This document shows, piece by piece, positions 9,280 through 19,031 of a stretch of DNA of 64,000 bases; positions within the stretch are counted from its first letter, which is position 1; each line of letters starts with the position of its first letter. A program made the position numbers and the translations under genes. Under the pieces are notes generated by a model that saw only the letters and a program-made list of their open reading frames with translations, made no database searches and had not been told where the DNA came from. Source of the DNA: Thermodesulfovibrionia bacterium (GTDB taxonomy: Bacteria; Nitrospirota; Thermodesulfovibrionia; UBA6902; BMS3Bbin08); the NCBI GenBank assembly GCA_030694425.1, contig JAUXYI010000079.1, positions 1 through 64,000 on the forward strand, read 5' to 3'.

Positions 9280-10623
9280 ATGAATCAAAATCAATATCTA
9301 TTTATTATCCTATTTATTTTTATCAATTTAATAAGTTGTTCAACCACAGAAAGAGCGGAACATCCAAAAAATATTTTAAGTCATAGTGATTTAGTAGTTT
9401 TAGAAAATACATTGAATGACAGAAATAACTTATCTTCGCTTTTACGAAATATTGCTATGATAGAATCTGAACTAAGACTTGCAAAAAACCCTTACGATGT
9501 TGAGAACAGTATAAAACGTGTTGAAAATCAAAGAGAAGGTCGTAAAGAGGAGATTGCTAATTTTAAAAGACGCATAGAGAATACCGAGATATTCTTAAAA
9601 AATAACTCTGATGATACTCTATCACTAAAGTTGGCTTCTTTTAAAGCGAACCTCAGAAAATATGAAGAGATAATTAATGAAAGTGAAGAGCGATTTAAGC
9701 AATCTCAATATCAATTTCAACTATTGAAAGATCAATATCTTGCCGATACAAGAAAAAAAGATGCTCGTAGAAAGTTTTATAAAGAGCACATTTTAAAAGG
9801 CATTGATGATATTGGTATAAATTCAGAATATATTTTTTCTAATGAGTCATCTATCGGAATTATTGAATCTTTATATTATTTTCAAAAAAGAATTTATCTT
9901 ACAGTCAAGCTAATTGTGCTTCCCCATTCACATGCATCTATTGAGGATTTTCACTTATATGACAAATATATAGGACATTTAGGTTCTCCAGAAGATAAAA
10001 GTAATTCATGGCTTTATGATTACAGAGATGAAAGTGAGCCTAATGTGTATATTTACAAAAGAGTTTTCTCATCTGAGAATATCCATAAGAATGGTGAGCT
10101 AAAAATTATTTTGCATGGTAGCAATGTTAACTATGAAAAGACACTAAAATATGCAGAATTAGATTATGGAAAAACTATTCCAGTTTCTAATGATGATTTC
10201 TCAAAAAGAGATATAAAAGAAAAAGACTTTGTTTCAGAGATAACTAAAATTCAAGGGAAACGTAAAGGAAACCATCTTCTTCTCCCTGTTCGGTTAGATA
10301 TACATGGCGATGAGATAGATACAGAATTACTTTTAGATACAGGAGCATCTATCACAACAATCCCCTATGATTTGTATAAAAGAGGAAACCCTATAAGTTT
10401 AACTGACTTAAAAAAAGAACAATTTCAAACAGCTAATGGAATTGTCATTGCATACATAGATCGGTTTAAATTGAAAACCTCTGCCTATACTAAAGAAATT
10501 GAAGTAGCTATCATTAATAATGATGTTTCACTTCTTGGTGCAAATTATTTTGAAGGTAATGTTTATACAATAGATTTAACAAACGAGTGTATTTATATAC
10601 ACCCTAAATACATTCAGAATTGA
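9280..10623 (+). CDS. Putative lipoprotein with coiled coil and C-terminal retropepsin-like aspartyl protease domain
   Basis: Lipobox-like 'LISC', long charged helical middle, 'TELLLDTGASITTIPYDLY' (D-T-G-A motif). Confidence 0.65.
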   Translation: MNQNQYLFIILFIFINLISCSTTERAEHPKNILSHSDLVVLENTLNDRNNLSSLLRNIAMIESELRLAKNPYDVENSIKRVENQREGRKEEIANFKRRIENTEIFLKNNSDDTLSLKLASFKANLRKYEEIINESEERFKQSQYQFQLLKDQYLADTRKKDARRKFYKEHILKGIDDIGINSEYIFSNESSIGIIESLYYFQKRIYLTVKLIVLPHSHASIEDFHLYDKYIGHLGSPEDKSNSWLYDYRDESEPNVYIYKRVFSSENIHKNGELKIILHGSNVNYEKTLKYAELDYGKTIPVSNDDFSKRDIKEKDFVSEITKIQGKRKGNHLLLPVRLDIHGDEIDTELLLDTGASITTIPYDLYKRGNPISLTDLKKEQFQTANGIVIAYIDRFKLKTSAYTKEIEVAIINNDVSLLGANYFEGNVYTIDLTNECIYIHPKYIQN

Positions 10624-10708
10624 TACAGCCAATAAAGGCGTAAGTTTTATTAGTAAATTATATTTGATTAAGGCACATACATTTTGAGCATTATGTTTAC
10701 GATTGCAA

Positions 10709-10790
10709 ATGGGTGATTCAAAAAAACATCATTACTTGCCTCAGTTTTATCTTAAGGGCTTTAAAATAATACCTCAAAAGACAAAGTACG
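10709..10790 (+). pseudogene. N-terminal remnant of a DUF4238-like protein, cut at RAYT element
   Basis: 'MGDSKKHHYLPQFYLKGFKIIPQK...' runs straight into the ggggtcagg repeats. Confidence 0.55.
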
Positions 10791-10805
10791 AAAACACACA
10801 GTCAT

Positions 10806-10858
10806 GGGGTCAGGTCTTGAAATATACACACAGTCATGGGGTCAGGTCTTGAAATATA
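10806..10858. repeat. Two direct copies of RAYT 5' terminal repeat ggggtcaggtcttgaaatata
   Basis: 10806-10826 and 10838-10858 are identical; inverse copy at 11745-11764. Confidence 0.9.
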
Positions 10859-10883
10859 AGTTTTAGTTTTGTTAAAATGTTTC

Positions 10884-11738
10884 ATGGCAAGACCATTAAG
10901 GATAGAGTATGCAGGGGCAGTATATCATGTAACCTCAAGGGGCAATGCGAGAAAGAATATTTTCAAAGATGATAAAGATAAGGAAATATTTCTTGAAGTA
11001 TTAGGGAGAGTTGTAAAGAGGTATAATTGGTTATGTCATGCCTATTGCTTGATGGGTAATCACTATCATCTTTTAATAGAGACGCCTGACGCCAATCTGT
11101 CAAAAGGGATGAGACAGCTCAATGGGGTATATACACAGAGGTATAATCAAAGGCATAAAAAGACAGGGCATATTTTTCAGGGTAGGTATAAAGCAATATT
11201 GGTAGAGAAAGAGAGTCATCTACTTGAACTATGCCGGTATGTGGTATTAAATCCTGTAAGAGCGGGAATAGTAGAAAGACCTGAAGACTGGAAATGGAGT
11301 AGCTATTTAGCAACCGCTGGAATAAAGAGAGCACCAGAGTATCTGACAACGGACTGGATACTTGGACAATTTGAGAATAAGAGAAGAGATGCCGAGAAGC
11401 AATATAAAGAGTTTGCCATATCTGGAATTAAGGAAGAATCTCCGTGGAAAAAACTTCAAGGTCAGGTATTGCTTGGAGGGGAAGGATTTATAGAGAAATT
11501 CAGAGACTTATTATCTAAGAAAGAGGATATGAGAGAGATACCGAGACTCCAGCGGTATGTATGTAGACCCAAAATTGGAGATTTATTTAAAAGAGAAAAA
11601 ATATCAACCAAGCACATAAGGAATGGAAAGATATATAATGCTCATATAAAATATGGCTACACCCTTAAAGAGATTGCTGATTTTTTAGGTATTCACTACA
11701 CTACGGTAAGCAAGGTAATAAAGGGGAAAGAAGATTGA
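10884..11738 (+). mobile_element. REP-associated tyrosine transposase (Y1_Tnp / RAYT) with C-terminal HTH
   Basis: MARPLRIEYAGAVYHVTSRGN, 'CLMGNHYHLLIET', 'VVLNPVRAGIVERPEDWKWSSY', terminal 'IADFLGIHYTTVSKVIKG'. Confidence 0.95.
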
Positions 11739-11744
11739 AAACTA

Positions 11745-11764
11745 ATATTTCAAGACCTGACCCC
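11745..11764. repeat. RAYT 3' inverted terminal repeat
   Basis: atatttcaagacctgacccc is the reverse complement of the 5' copies. Confidence 0.9.
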
Positions 11765-11888
11765 AAACCTCTCCTGCTGCATATTGTCGAGTAGTGCATC
11801 TTCAGATAACCTGATACCTTTTTCTGACTGTAGCCATACCCCTCTAACGCGTGGCAGACCTGCCCCTAAGTAGCTATAATTCTAGTTG

Positions 11889-11928
11889 TTGACACAGCCC
11901 TTTATTGCACGTACACTATACGTATAGC
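11889..11928 (+). promoter_or_regulatory. Sigma70-like promoter with palindromic operator for TA operon
   Basis: TTGACA-17 nt-TACACT overlapping palindrome ctatacgtatag, just upstream of ggagg and ATG 11940. Confidence 0.55.
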
Positions 11929-11936
11929 AAAGGAGG

Positions 11937-12173
11937 ATGTCGATGCAAAAAAAATTGACCATAACCGTAGATAAGGAAGTTTATGAAGGACTTCATAAGA
12001 CCATCGGGCCCCGCAAAATCAGCAAATTTGTTGAGGGATTGGTTCGCCCACATGTAGTTCGCCCAAACCTGGAATTAGCATACTCCCAAATGTCAAAAGA
12101 CAAGAAACGGGAAGCGGAAGCCTTGGATTGGGCAGAGACGACTTTCAAGGATATAGCACATGAAAAGAGGTGA
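11937..12173 (+). CDS. MazE-like antitoxin
   Basis: Short basic protein 'MQKKLTITVDKEVYEGLHKTIGPRKISKFVEGLVRPHV', overlapping a MazF-like ORF. Confidence 0.7.
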   Translation: MSMQKKLTITVDKEVYEGLHKTIGPRKISKFVEGLVRPHVVRPNLELAYSQMSKDKKREAEALDWAETTFKDIAHEKR

Positions 12174-12489
12174 GGTCTGGTGGGTTAATTTCGATCCTTC
12201 TGTAGGCGGAGAGATTAGGAAAAAACGTCCTGCAGTGATCGTTAGTAACAATGCATCAAACAAGTTCCTGAATCGAGTTCAAGTTGTTCCTCTAACCAGC
12301 AAGACAGATCATCTTTATCCAAGTGAGGCACTGGTTTTATTTGACGGTAAAGAGAGCAAGGCAATGGAAGGATACATTTCAGGAAATTCATCAATTTTGT
12401 CTTTACGGGATATAACATTAATTCAGGAGATTTTCTTTTTCTCTATCATCTTCTTTGCCTTTTGCAAAATTTCCTTCTCCCCTTTATAA
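12160..12489 (+). pseudogene. MazF-like toxin with aberrant C-terminus
   Basis: 'MKRGEVWWVNFDPSVGGEIRKKRPAVIVSNN...VQVVPLTSK' is MazF. From about 12360 on the sequence no longer resembles MazF and runs antisense into the NUDIX gene. Confidence 0.65.
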
Positions 12490-12878
12490 GCCAGCTTACC
12501 TATTGCCTCTTCTATTGGAAACCATTGGGCGTCATCTACTTCCCGGTCATGTTCATCAGTATTTCCGCTCTTATATTCCATAAGATAAAAATAAACAGTC
12601 TTATTGAATCTCACATTTTCATCCTTAATAAAATACCAGTAGGAAATCTTTCCTATTTTATCGATAACCTCTCCTGACAGCCCTGTTTCCTCCCTCACCT
12701 CTCTTACAGCGGCTGTCTGAAAATCCTCGTTTTTGTCAATAGCGCCCTTAGGCAGACACCACACTGTCTTATTTTTTACAGCTATAAGCGCAACCTCAAT
12801 GCCTTTTCTTGAATTGCGAAATATAACCCCTCCTGATGATGTTTGCTTTTTTATGGCTGCTGGTCTTGTAGTTGCCAC
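12423..12878 (-). CDS. NUDIX hydrolase
   Basis: Nudix box 'GAIDKNEDFQTAAVREVREETGLSGEV'. Confidence 0.9.
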   Translation of the reverse strand: MATTRPAAIKKQTSSGGVIFRNSRKGIEVALIAVKNKTVWCLPKGAIDKNEDFQTAAVREVREETGLSGEVIDKIGKISYWYFIKDENVRFNKTVYFYLMEYKSGNTDEHDREVDDAQWFPIEEAIGKLAYKGEKEILQKAKKMIEKKKIS

Positions 12879-12887
12879 AGATTTTAA

Positions 12888-13988
12888 TTACTTTCCATGT
12901 ATCCATGGAACAATAACTCTTACAATATCATTATAAAAAACAAATACTATCAATAAAATCAATAATGCCATACCGATTTTGGTCACGGCATTCATTATTT
13001 TATCACTTAAAGCCTTGCCCCTTACCGCCTCAATGGATAAAAACATCAAATGCCCTCCGTCAAGGACAGGGACAGGGAAAAGATTGAAAATGGCAAGGTT
13101 AATACTTATTATGGCAATAAGATTAAAATAGGTAAAAACCCCTGCAGAAGCAGCTTTTGCTGCTATATCTATGATAAGTATAGGGCCTCCAATCTGTTTT
13201 GCCGCGACACCACCCGTCAACATCTTTCCAACGATTTTCAGCGTGAGGACGCTCCAATCATAAACAGCCTCAAGCCCTTTTAAGGGCGCATATATAATTC
13301 CACTGCTCTGTATTACTTTGAAATCTAATTTCTTGGAAATCCCTATTCTTCCAACTGTGACCTCTTTGCCTGCTTCATCCTTAATTTTTGTAGGCTCAGG
13401 GGTCACTTTGAAATCAATCAAACCGCTATCCCTCTTCACTTTAAGGCTGAGTTCCTTTTCAGGGCTTTTTGAAAAAATCTCAGCCATTTCATTCCAGTCA
13501 TGTACAGGCGTGTCATCAATTGAGACAATGGTATCTCCTTCCTTCAGTCCTGCTTTCATAGCAGGAGAGCCCTCTGCAACACCTTCAATGGTGGTTGTCA
13601 TGCTGTTTAAATTGGGTATCGCCACAGGAAGCTTTACCCCGAGAAAGACAACAAAAATAAGATAAGCTAATATGAGATTGAAAACCGGCCCTGCAAGGAC
13701 AATCGCTGCCCTTTTCCATACAGGCTGGTAGTTAAATGCCCTTGGCTTGTCTTCTTCTTTAATCTCTTCTCCTATCTCCTCGCCCAGTGGTTTTACATAG
13801 CCTCCAATTGGAATCGCTGAAATCATATACTCGGTATCTCCGATTTTTTTGCCTATGAGTTTGGGGCCAAGACCAAAGGAAAACTTCAATACCTTTACCC
13901 CCATGAGCTTAGCAAGAAGAAAATGTCCAAGCTCGTGGAAAAAAATCAATAAACCGAAAAGGAATACTGCCGCCCAAAAAGTTATCAT
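12888..13988 (-). CDS. rseP: RIP metalloprotease RseP
   Basis: HELGHF, PDZ domain, 'NLFPVPVLDGGHL'. Confidence 0.95.
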   Translation of the reverse strand: MITFWAAVFLFGLLIFFHELGHFLLAKLMGVKVLKFSFGLGPKLIGKKIGDTEYMISAIPIGGYVKPLGEEIGEEIKEEDKPRAFNYQPVWKRAAIVLAGPVFNLILAYLIFVVFLGVKLPVAIPNLNSMTTTIEGVAEGSPAMKAGLKEGDTIVSIDDTPVHDWNEMAEIFSKSPEKELSLKVKRDSGLIDFKVTPEPTKIKDEAGKEVTVGRIGISKKLDFKVIQSSGIIYAPLKGLEAVYDWSVLTLKIVGKMLTGGVAAKQIGGPILIIDIAAKAASAGVFTYFNLIAIISINLAIFNLFPVPVLDGGHLMFLSIEAVRGKALSDKIMNAVTKIGMALLILLIVFVFYNDIVRVIVPWIHGK

Positions 13989-14003
13989 TTTTTAATCCTT
14001 TCA

Positions 14004-15167
14004 TTATGTTTGAATTCTTTTTACTGACTCAATAAGATGTTCTGCCTCTCCCCTTGCCCAGTTTGACGCATCAATAATACTTTCAATGGTATTACACTCT
14101 GAGACCTCGTGCTGAGCCATTGTATTAGAAACTATATCCGGAATTTCTGTAAAAAGAATTCTTCTATTTAAAAATGCATCCACTGCAATTTCATTTGCTG
14201 CATTCAGCACTGAAGGCATTGTTCCGCCTGCTTTCAGCGCATCATACGTTAAAGAGAGGCAGCGGTATTTAACAAAATCAGGCTCTTCAAAGGTAAGTTC
14301 TTTCACCCTGGAAAAATCAAGAGGGGGAAGCACATCTTCAAATCTATCAGGATAAGAAAGCGCATAACTTATGGGGCCTTTCATATCAGGCACTGACATT
14401 TGCGCCATAATACTGCCGTCAATAAATTCAACCATAGAGTGGACTATGCTCTGCGGGTGAAGAAGAACCTTAATTTTTTCAACCGGCACTCCAAAAAGCC
14501 AGTATGCCTCAATTACCTCCAGTCCTTTGTTCATAAGGGTTGCTGAGTCTATTGTGATCTTTTTCCCCATTTGCCAGTTGGGGTGTTTTAAAGCTGCCTC
14601 AGGGGTTACTGTTTCAAGCTCTGATATTGATTTATTAAGAAACGGGCCTCCAGAGGCTGTTAGAATAATCCTTCTAATCTCATCTTTTTTCCTGCCAGCA
14701 AGACACTGAAAGATTGCACTGTGTTCACTATCAACAGGGATTATTGATACCCCCTTTTTTGAAGCCTCGGACATGATAATTGAGCCTGCCATTACAATGG
14801 ATTCCTTAGAAGCAAGCGCTATATTTTTTCCGGCGCTTACAGCAGCAAATGTAGGCATGAGACCAGCAGAGCCGACTATTGCAGAAACTACCATATCCGC
14901 ATGCCCGAGGGTCGCTACTTCTATGAGCCCCTTTTCACCTGTCAGAATCTCTACCGGAAGATTTTTCTTCTTTAATTCTCCGGCAGCAGACTCATCATAA
15001 ACAGCAACAACTTCGGGATTAAAGGTATTTATCTGGGATTCCAGCAAATTAATGTTATTTTTTGCAGCAATACCGATAACCTTGAACTTGCCGGGAAACT
15101 GCCTTACGACTTCAAGGGTCGTTCTGCCTATAGAACCGGTAGAGCCTAATATGCAAATCTTCTTCAC
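14004..15167 (-). CDS. dxr: 1-deoxy-D-xylulose-5-phosphate reductoisomerase
   Basis: LGSTGSIGRTTLEVV, PVDSEHSAIFQ, MNKGLEVIEA. Confidence 0.97.
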   Translation of the reverse strand: MKKICILGSTGSIGRTTLEVVRQFPGKFKVIGIAAKNNINLLESQINTFNPEVVAVYDESAAGELKKKNLPVEILTGEKGLIEVATLGHADMVVSAIVGSAGLMPTFAAVSAGKNIALASKESIVMAGSIIMSEASKKGVSIIPVDSEHSAIFQCLAGRKKDEIRRIILTASGGPFLNKSISELETVTPEAALKHPNWQMGKKITIDSATLMNKGLEVIEAYWLFGVPVEKIKVLLHPQSIVHSMVEFIDGSIMAQMSVPDMKGPISYALSYPDRFEDVLPPLDFSRVKELTFEEPDFVKYRCLSLTYDALKAGGTMPSVLNAANEIAVDAFLNRRILFTEIPDIVSNTMAQHEVSECNTIESIIDASNWARGEAEHLIESVKRIQT

Positions 15168-15979
15168 GAATACCTCAAAAGAAGATAAAGAATTGGTCCT
15201 GCAATAAGAACACTGTCAATTTTATCAAGTAAACCGCCGTGTCCTGGAATAAGATTGCTTGAATCTTTCACACCAGCATCGCGTTTAAACATAGATTCAA
15301 TTAAATCACCTATCAATGCCGCTATCCCCAGAACAGCGCCGGTTACAATTGCCTTCATCATTGTAATATCATTTACATTAAAGATAATCTTCATAATTAC
15401 AGCCCCGACAGTCCCTCCAAGCATGCTTCCAAAAGCGCCTTCAACAGTTTTATTAGGGCTTATTGCAGGATATAATTTATTCTTTCCCAAAAATGTGCCG
15501 ATATAGTAAGCTGCGCTGTCTGCAATCCAGACTGAACCATAAAGAAAAAATATATGCCTTGCGCCAAGAACATCATCCCTCAGAAACCACTGGAAGCTCA
15601 AAAAACCAGCTATATATAAAAACCCAACACCAATGGGACCAATCTCTGACATGCTTCCTAACGGGGTTCTAATGGTTAAAAGCCTTATTAATAATAAAAG
15701 AAGTAAGCCGATAAAAATACCGTCAAGAAAATATGCCGGGTGGACACAGGATATATAAAATAGTATGCCGCCGATTAAGGTACCCGGCAAATAAAGCTTT
15801 AGAGGCACCTTATACATAACATAGAACTCGCGCATAGCAAGCACACTAATACCAACAAGCAACGTTAAGAAGTAAGGCGGCGGCAAAAAATAAATATAAG
15901 CAATTAAACATGGCAAAATAACCGCCGCTGCAATAAGCCTTTTTAAACCCAAGTTTCTCTCTCCCATTAAATCTTTCAC
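15164..15979 (-). CDS. cdsA: Phosphatidate cytidylyltransferase
   Basis: 'AAYYIGTFLGKNKLYPAISPNKTVEGAFGS', 'SMFKRDAGVKDSSNLIPGHGGLLDKIDS'. Confidence 0.95.
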   Translation of the reverse strand: MKDLMGERNLGLKRLIAAAVILPCLIAYIYFLPPPYFLTLLVGISVLAMREFYVMYKVPLKLYLPGTLIGGILFYISCVHPAYFLDGIFIGLLLLLLIRLLTIRTPLGSMSEIGPIGVGFLYIAGFLSFQWFLRDDVLGARHIFFLYGSVWIADSAAYYIGTFLGKNKLYPAISPNKTVEGAFGSMLGGTVGAVIMKIIFNVNDITMMKAIVTGAVLGIAALIGDLIESMFKRDAGVKDSSNLIPGHGGLLDKIDSVLIAGPILYLLLRYS

Positions 15980-15983
15980 TTAA

Positions 15984-16688
15984 TTACTTAGAGCTGCAGA
16001 TTTTCGGCAAGGCGCCAAACCTTCTCTCTCTTCTCTGATATTCTCCGATAGCGGCTATAAACTCATCTTTTGTGAAATCGGGCCACATTGTTTCTGTAAA
16101 ATACAATTCGGAGTATGCAGACTGCCAGAGCAAAAAGTTGCTGAGTCTCATTTCTCCACTTGTGCGTATTATTAAATCAGGGGCCGGGAGTCCTTTTGTA
16201 TATAGATAATTTTCAAAAGTATTTTCGTTAATTTCTTGAGGCGTTAAGCCATCTTTCATCATACGCTTAACCGCTCTTAGTATTTCCTCCCTGCCGCCAT
16301 AGCTAATTGCCGCTGTAAGTGAAAGCCCGTTATTCCCTCTGGTTAACAATTCAAAGTCCTTTAGCAATGTTTGAATGTTCTGCGGGAGTTTCTCTATATT
16401 CCCAATGACTCTGAATACTATATTGTCCTTTGCAAGTTTTTCCATTTCATTTTTAAGATATAAAATCAGAAGGCTCATAAGGGCATTTACCTCGTTTTTT
16501 GGTCTCTGCCAGTTCTCCATTGAAAAGACATAAAGGGTAAGGGCTTTAAGGTCTAAGCCAATAGAGGCGTTAATAATATCTCCTACTCTTTTGACGCCTT
16601 CCCTATGCCCTTCAATCCTTGAAAGACCCCTGAGTTCAGCCCACCGGCCGTTTCCATCCATGATTAATGCTACATGCTTTATATCCAT
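15984..16688 (-). CDS. uppS: Isoprenyl transferase (undecaprenyl diphosphate synthase)
   Basis: HVALIMDGNGRWAELRGL. Start placed at M24 of the ORF track. Confidence 0.95.
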   Translation of the reverse strand: MDIKHVALIMDGNGRWAELRGLSRIEGHREGVKRVGDIINASIGLDLKALTLYVFSMENWQRPKNEVNALMSLLILYLKNEMEKLAKDNIVFRVIGNIEKLPQNIQTLLKDFELLTRGNNGLSLTAAISYGGREEILRAVKRMMKDGLTPQEINENTFENYLYTKGLPAPDLIIRTSGEMRLSNFLLWQSAYSELYFTETMWPDFTKDEFIAAIGEYQRRERRFGALPKICSSK

Positions 16689-16729
16689 CTTAAACACCTT
16701 TAAACCACAGGCACTGAGACACTGAGAAA

Positions 16730-16900
16730 TTAGATCCACAGATTTCGCAGATGACACAGATTAAGAAAAAGCTTCTCAAAACAAAAAAATCTGTGAAAAT
16801 CTGTGTAATCTGTGGATAAATCTTATTCTTCTCTGTGTCCTATATAAAACAGTCTGTGTCTGTCTGTGGCTATCTTTCTCCGTGTCTCCGTGGTTTCATT
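16730..16900. repeat. 'cagattt...acacagatt / aatctgtgtaatctgtgg' dispersed repeat
   Basis: Inverted copies of ctgtg/cacag-rich words; related copy at about 37515-37655. Confidence 0.6.
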
Positions 16901-16926
16901 CTGTAACTAATCTTCATATTTTTGTT

Positions 16927-18681
16927 TCATTTCCCTATAAGATTATAATAATATAGTATGCTCTCTTTTGCGAAATCTCCTGAAAGTGTCTTTGTCAAAG
17001 ACATAAACAAATTTGGTATGGCAATGATTAATAAATTATCTCCCTCTACCAGATAATCTGTTACCGTACCCCTGATCCCGCCCAGGATAAATGTTTCATC
17101 CATCATTGCACCATCCCACCAGAGAGAGTAAGCCTCGGCTTTCTCATACCCCAGTCCGGGCACATTGGACAAATAAGGAATCTTTTTTATTACTATGACT
17201 TCCTGCCCCCTACCTGTTTTAACTATCATAATACGCCCTTTCACAAACCATTTCTCTTCAGGATTAACCAAAGAATAAGTCTTTTTTTCCAATGCAATGT
17301 CAGGCCTGCCGTAGGAGTTTTTACTCGTCCACACCAGTTTACTATCGCTATAAAGATTTAAATAACCATTATCGTCAAAGGCAAGCAGATACGGATGTCC
17401 GCTGTTTTGCCAATCAACATAAGTAAACCCATAGATATCTATTCCGTCGGGAAGTTTAAAGGGCATGTCTTGTTGATAACGTCCGTCTTTCCATATTCCC
17501 TTATTTACATGTCCTGTAAAGGTGTTATATGCCGTAAATGCCTGAATGAGTAAAACGTTGCCGGCAACCCTCATGGCATAAGGTAATTTATCCAGTATTT
17601 TCTTATACCCCTCTGAAGGATCGTATTCCAGAACAAATGAGCTCATTATATCATTGCTTTTCAGCGATGTAACAAATATTTCTGCCCTGCCGTTATTGTT
17701 AACATCTAACACATCAATAGAAAGGTGCATCTCATTGGGACTGCCTTTCAACGACCATATTTCCTGAGGTTCATTTTTATAACTATAAATCCGTATGGCG
17801 TTGCCATCGCTCACAATCAGCTCTTTTTCACCGTTACCATCAACATCGCCCATTGCAATAAATCTTCCTTTCGTAATGCCATAACTTCCCCATGGGAGTC
17901 CCTCTGTAGAAATTATGGGAATATATTTATCTTCGGATGTAAGTTCTTTGATTGCGTCTGACTCTGCTATCTTTTCTATTTCAGCAAATTGCCATGCATC
18001 TTCCGACCAGAAAAGTTTTACATTCAAAAACATTTTTTTATCTTTTACAGGCGTTGAAAGAAGAAGTACCGCTTCAGCGCCGGCATCCTTTGCCAGCTTA
18101 GATAATTCTTTTGGGTCATATGTCTTTGTATAAGACTCTATAAAATCAAACCGGCCTGAATTTTTCAAATAATTATAGAATACATCTGAGAGCGTCCATT
18201 CAGCTTTTTTATCCTGAAAAAAGGCAATTTTTACAGGCGAAGATGTAATTCTCACTATATCGTTAACCGCTGGACTCCCGCTGACAACCCTGCACAAATA
18301 TATTTCATGCACAACTTCGTCAATCTCAATCTTTCCAATAAATTCCTCTGATTTACCGATAGGTTCTTTTGTTACAGGATGATAAAATGGCTTGCCTTCT
18401 CTGAATACGGAAAACCGCGCGCCCTTTTTAAATTTCTTATCACTGCGAAGATTAACGACTATCCGATTCTCTTTAACCTCAGAAATTAATCCGCTTACAG
18501 GATAAAAATAAGATAATACAAAGTCTCTTGCTGCAGATACCGGATTGGAGTCCTCTTTTGCACTAACAACCATGCCGCTTGTCGGCTCCTGTCCGGAAGT
18601 TTCTCCTGCTTTCAATACACCACATACAATTATAGCCGCCGCCAAAAACCATATATTATAAAATTTATTAATATTCATCAT
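16927..18681 (-). CDS. Exported FG-GAP/VCBS repeat-containing protein
   Basis: Signal peptide, 'IAMGDVDGNGEKELIVSDGNAIRIY', 'SIDVLDVNNNGRAEIFVTSL'. Confidence 0.75.
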   Translation of the reverse strand: MMNINKFYNIWFLAAAIIVCGVLKAGETSGQEPTSGMVVSAKEDSNPVSAARDFVLSYFYPVSGLISEVKENRIVVNLRSDKKFKKGARFSVFREGKPFYHPVTKEPIGKSEEFIGKIEIDEVVHEIYLCRVVSGSPAVNDIVRITSSPVKIAFFQDKKAEWTLSDVFYNYLKNSGRFDFIESYTKTYDPKELSKLAKDAGAEAVLLLSTPVKDKKMFLNVKLFWSEDAWQFAEIEKIAESDAIKELTSEDKYIPIISTEGLPWGSYGITKGRFIAMGDVDGNGEKELIVSDGNAIRIYSYKNEPQEIWSLKGSPNEMHLSIDVLDVNNNGRAEIFVTSLKSNDIMSSFVLEYDPSEGYKKILDKLPYAMRVAGNVLLIQAFTAYNTFTGHVNKGIWKDGRYQQDMPFKLPDGIDIYGFTYVDWQNSGHPYLLAFDDNGYLNLYSDSKLVWTSKNSYGRPDIALEKKTYSLVNPEEKWFVKGRIMIVKTGRGQEVIVIKKIPYLSNVPGLGYEKAEAYSLWWDGAMMDETFILGGIRGTVTDYLVEGDNLLIIAIPNLFMSLTKTLSGDFAKESILYYYNLIGK

Positions 18682-18784
18682 TTTTTAAGATAGTCCTTTA
18701 ATTAAAATGAGTTTAATAGTATAACTTATTTTTTATTTATTTTTTAAATTTACCTTAAAAATCTAAAACAGATGTAGAAAACTT

Positions 18785-18920
18785 GTAAATTAATAATGAG
18801 TTCATTGGTAAAGCCTCATAAGCAGTCATTCCTGCGAAAGCAGGAATCCAGAAAAACAAAAGAAAATACTGGATTCCCGCTTAAGGACTGCGGGAATGAC
18901 GGAAAAAGCAATGTACTCTT
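18785..18920. repeat. Dispersed palindromic repeat, same family as 10-125
   Basis: Shares 'actggattcccgcttaaggactgcgggaatgacggaaaaagcaatg' with the reverse complement of 10-60. Confidence 0.85.
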
Positions 18921-19031
18921 ACTTATGGTCTTCTTAGTAATATAATTAAAAACGGGTAACACGATGAATTTCTTGTGATAAGAAGCTAATTTGAATATAA
19001 GGAACAAAATTAACGCTGAACTATCAAATAA

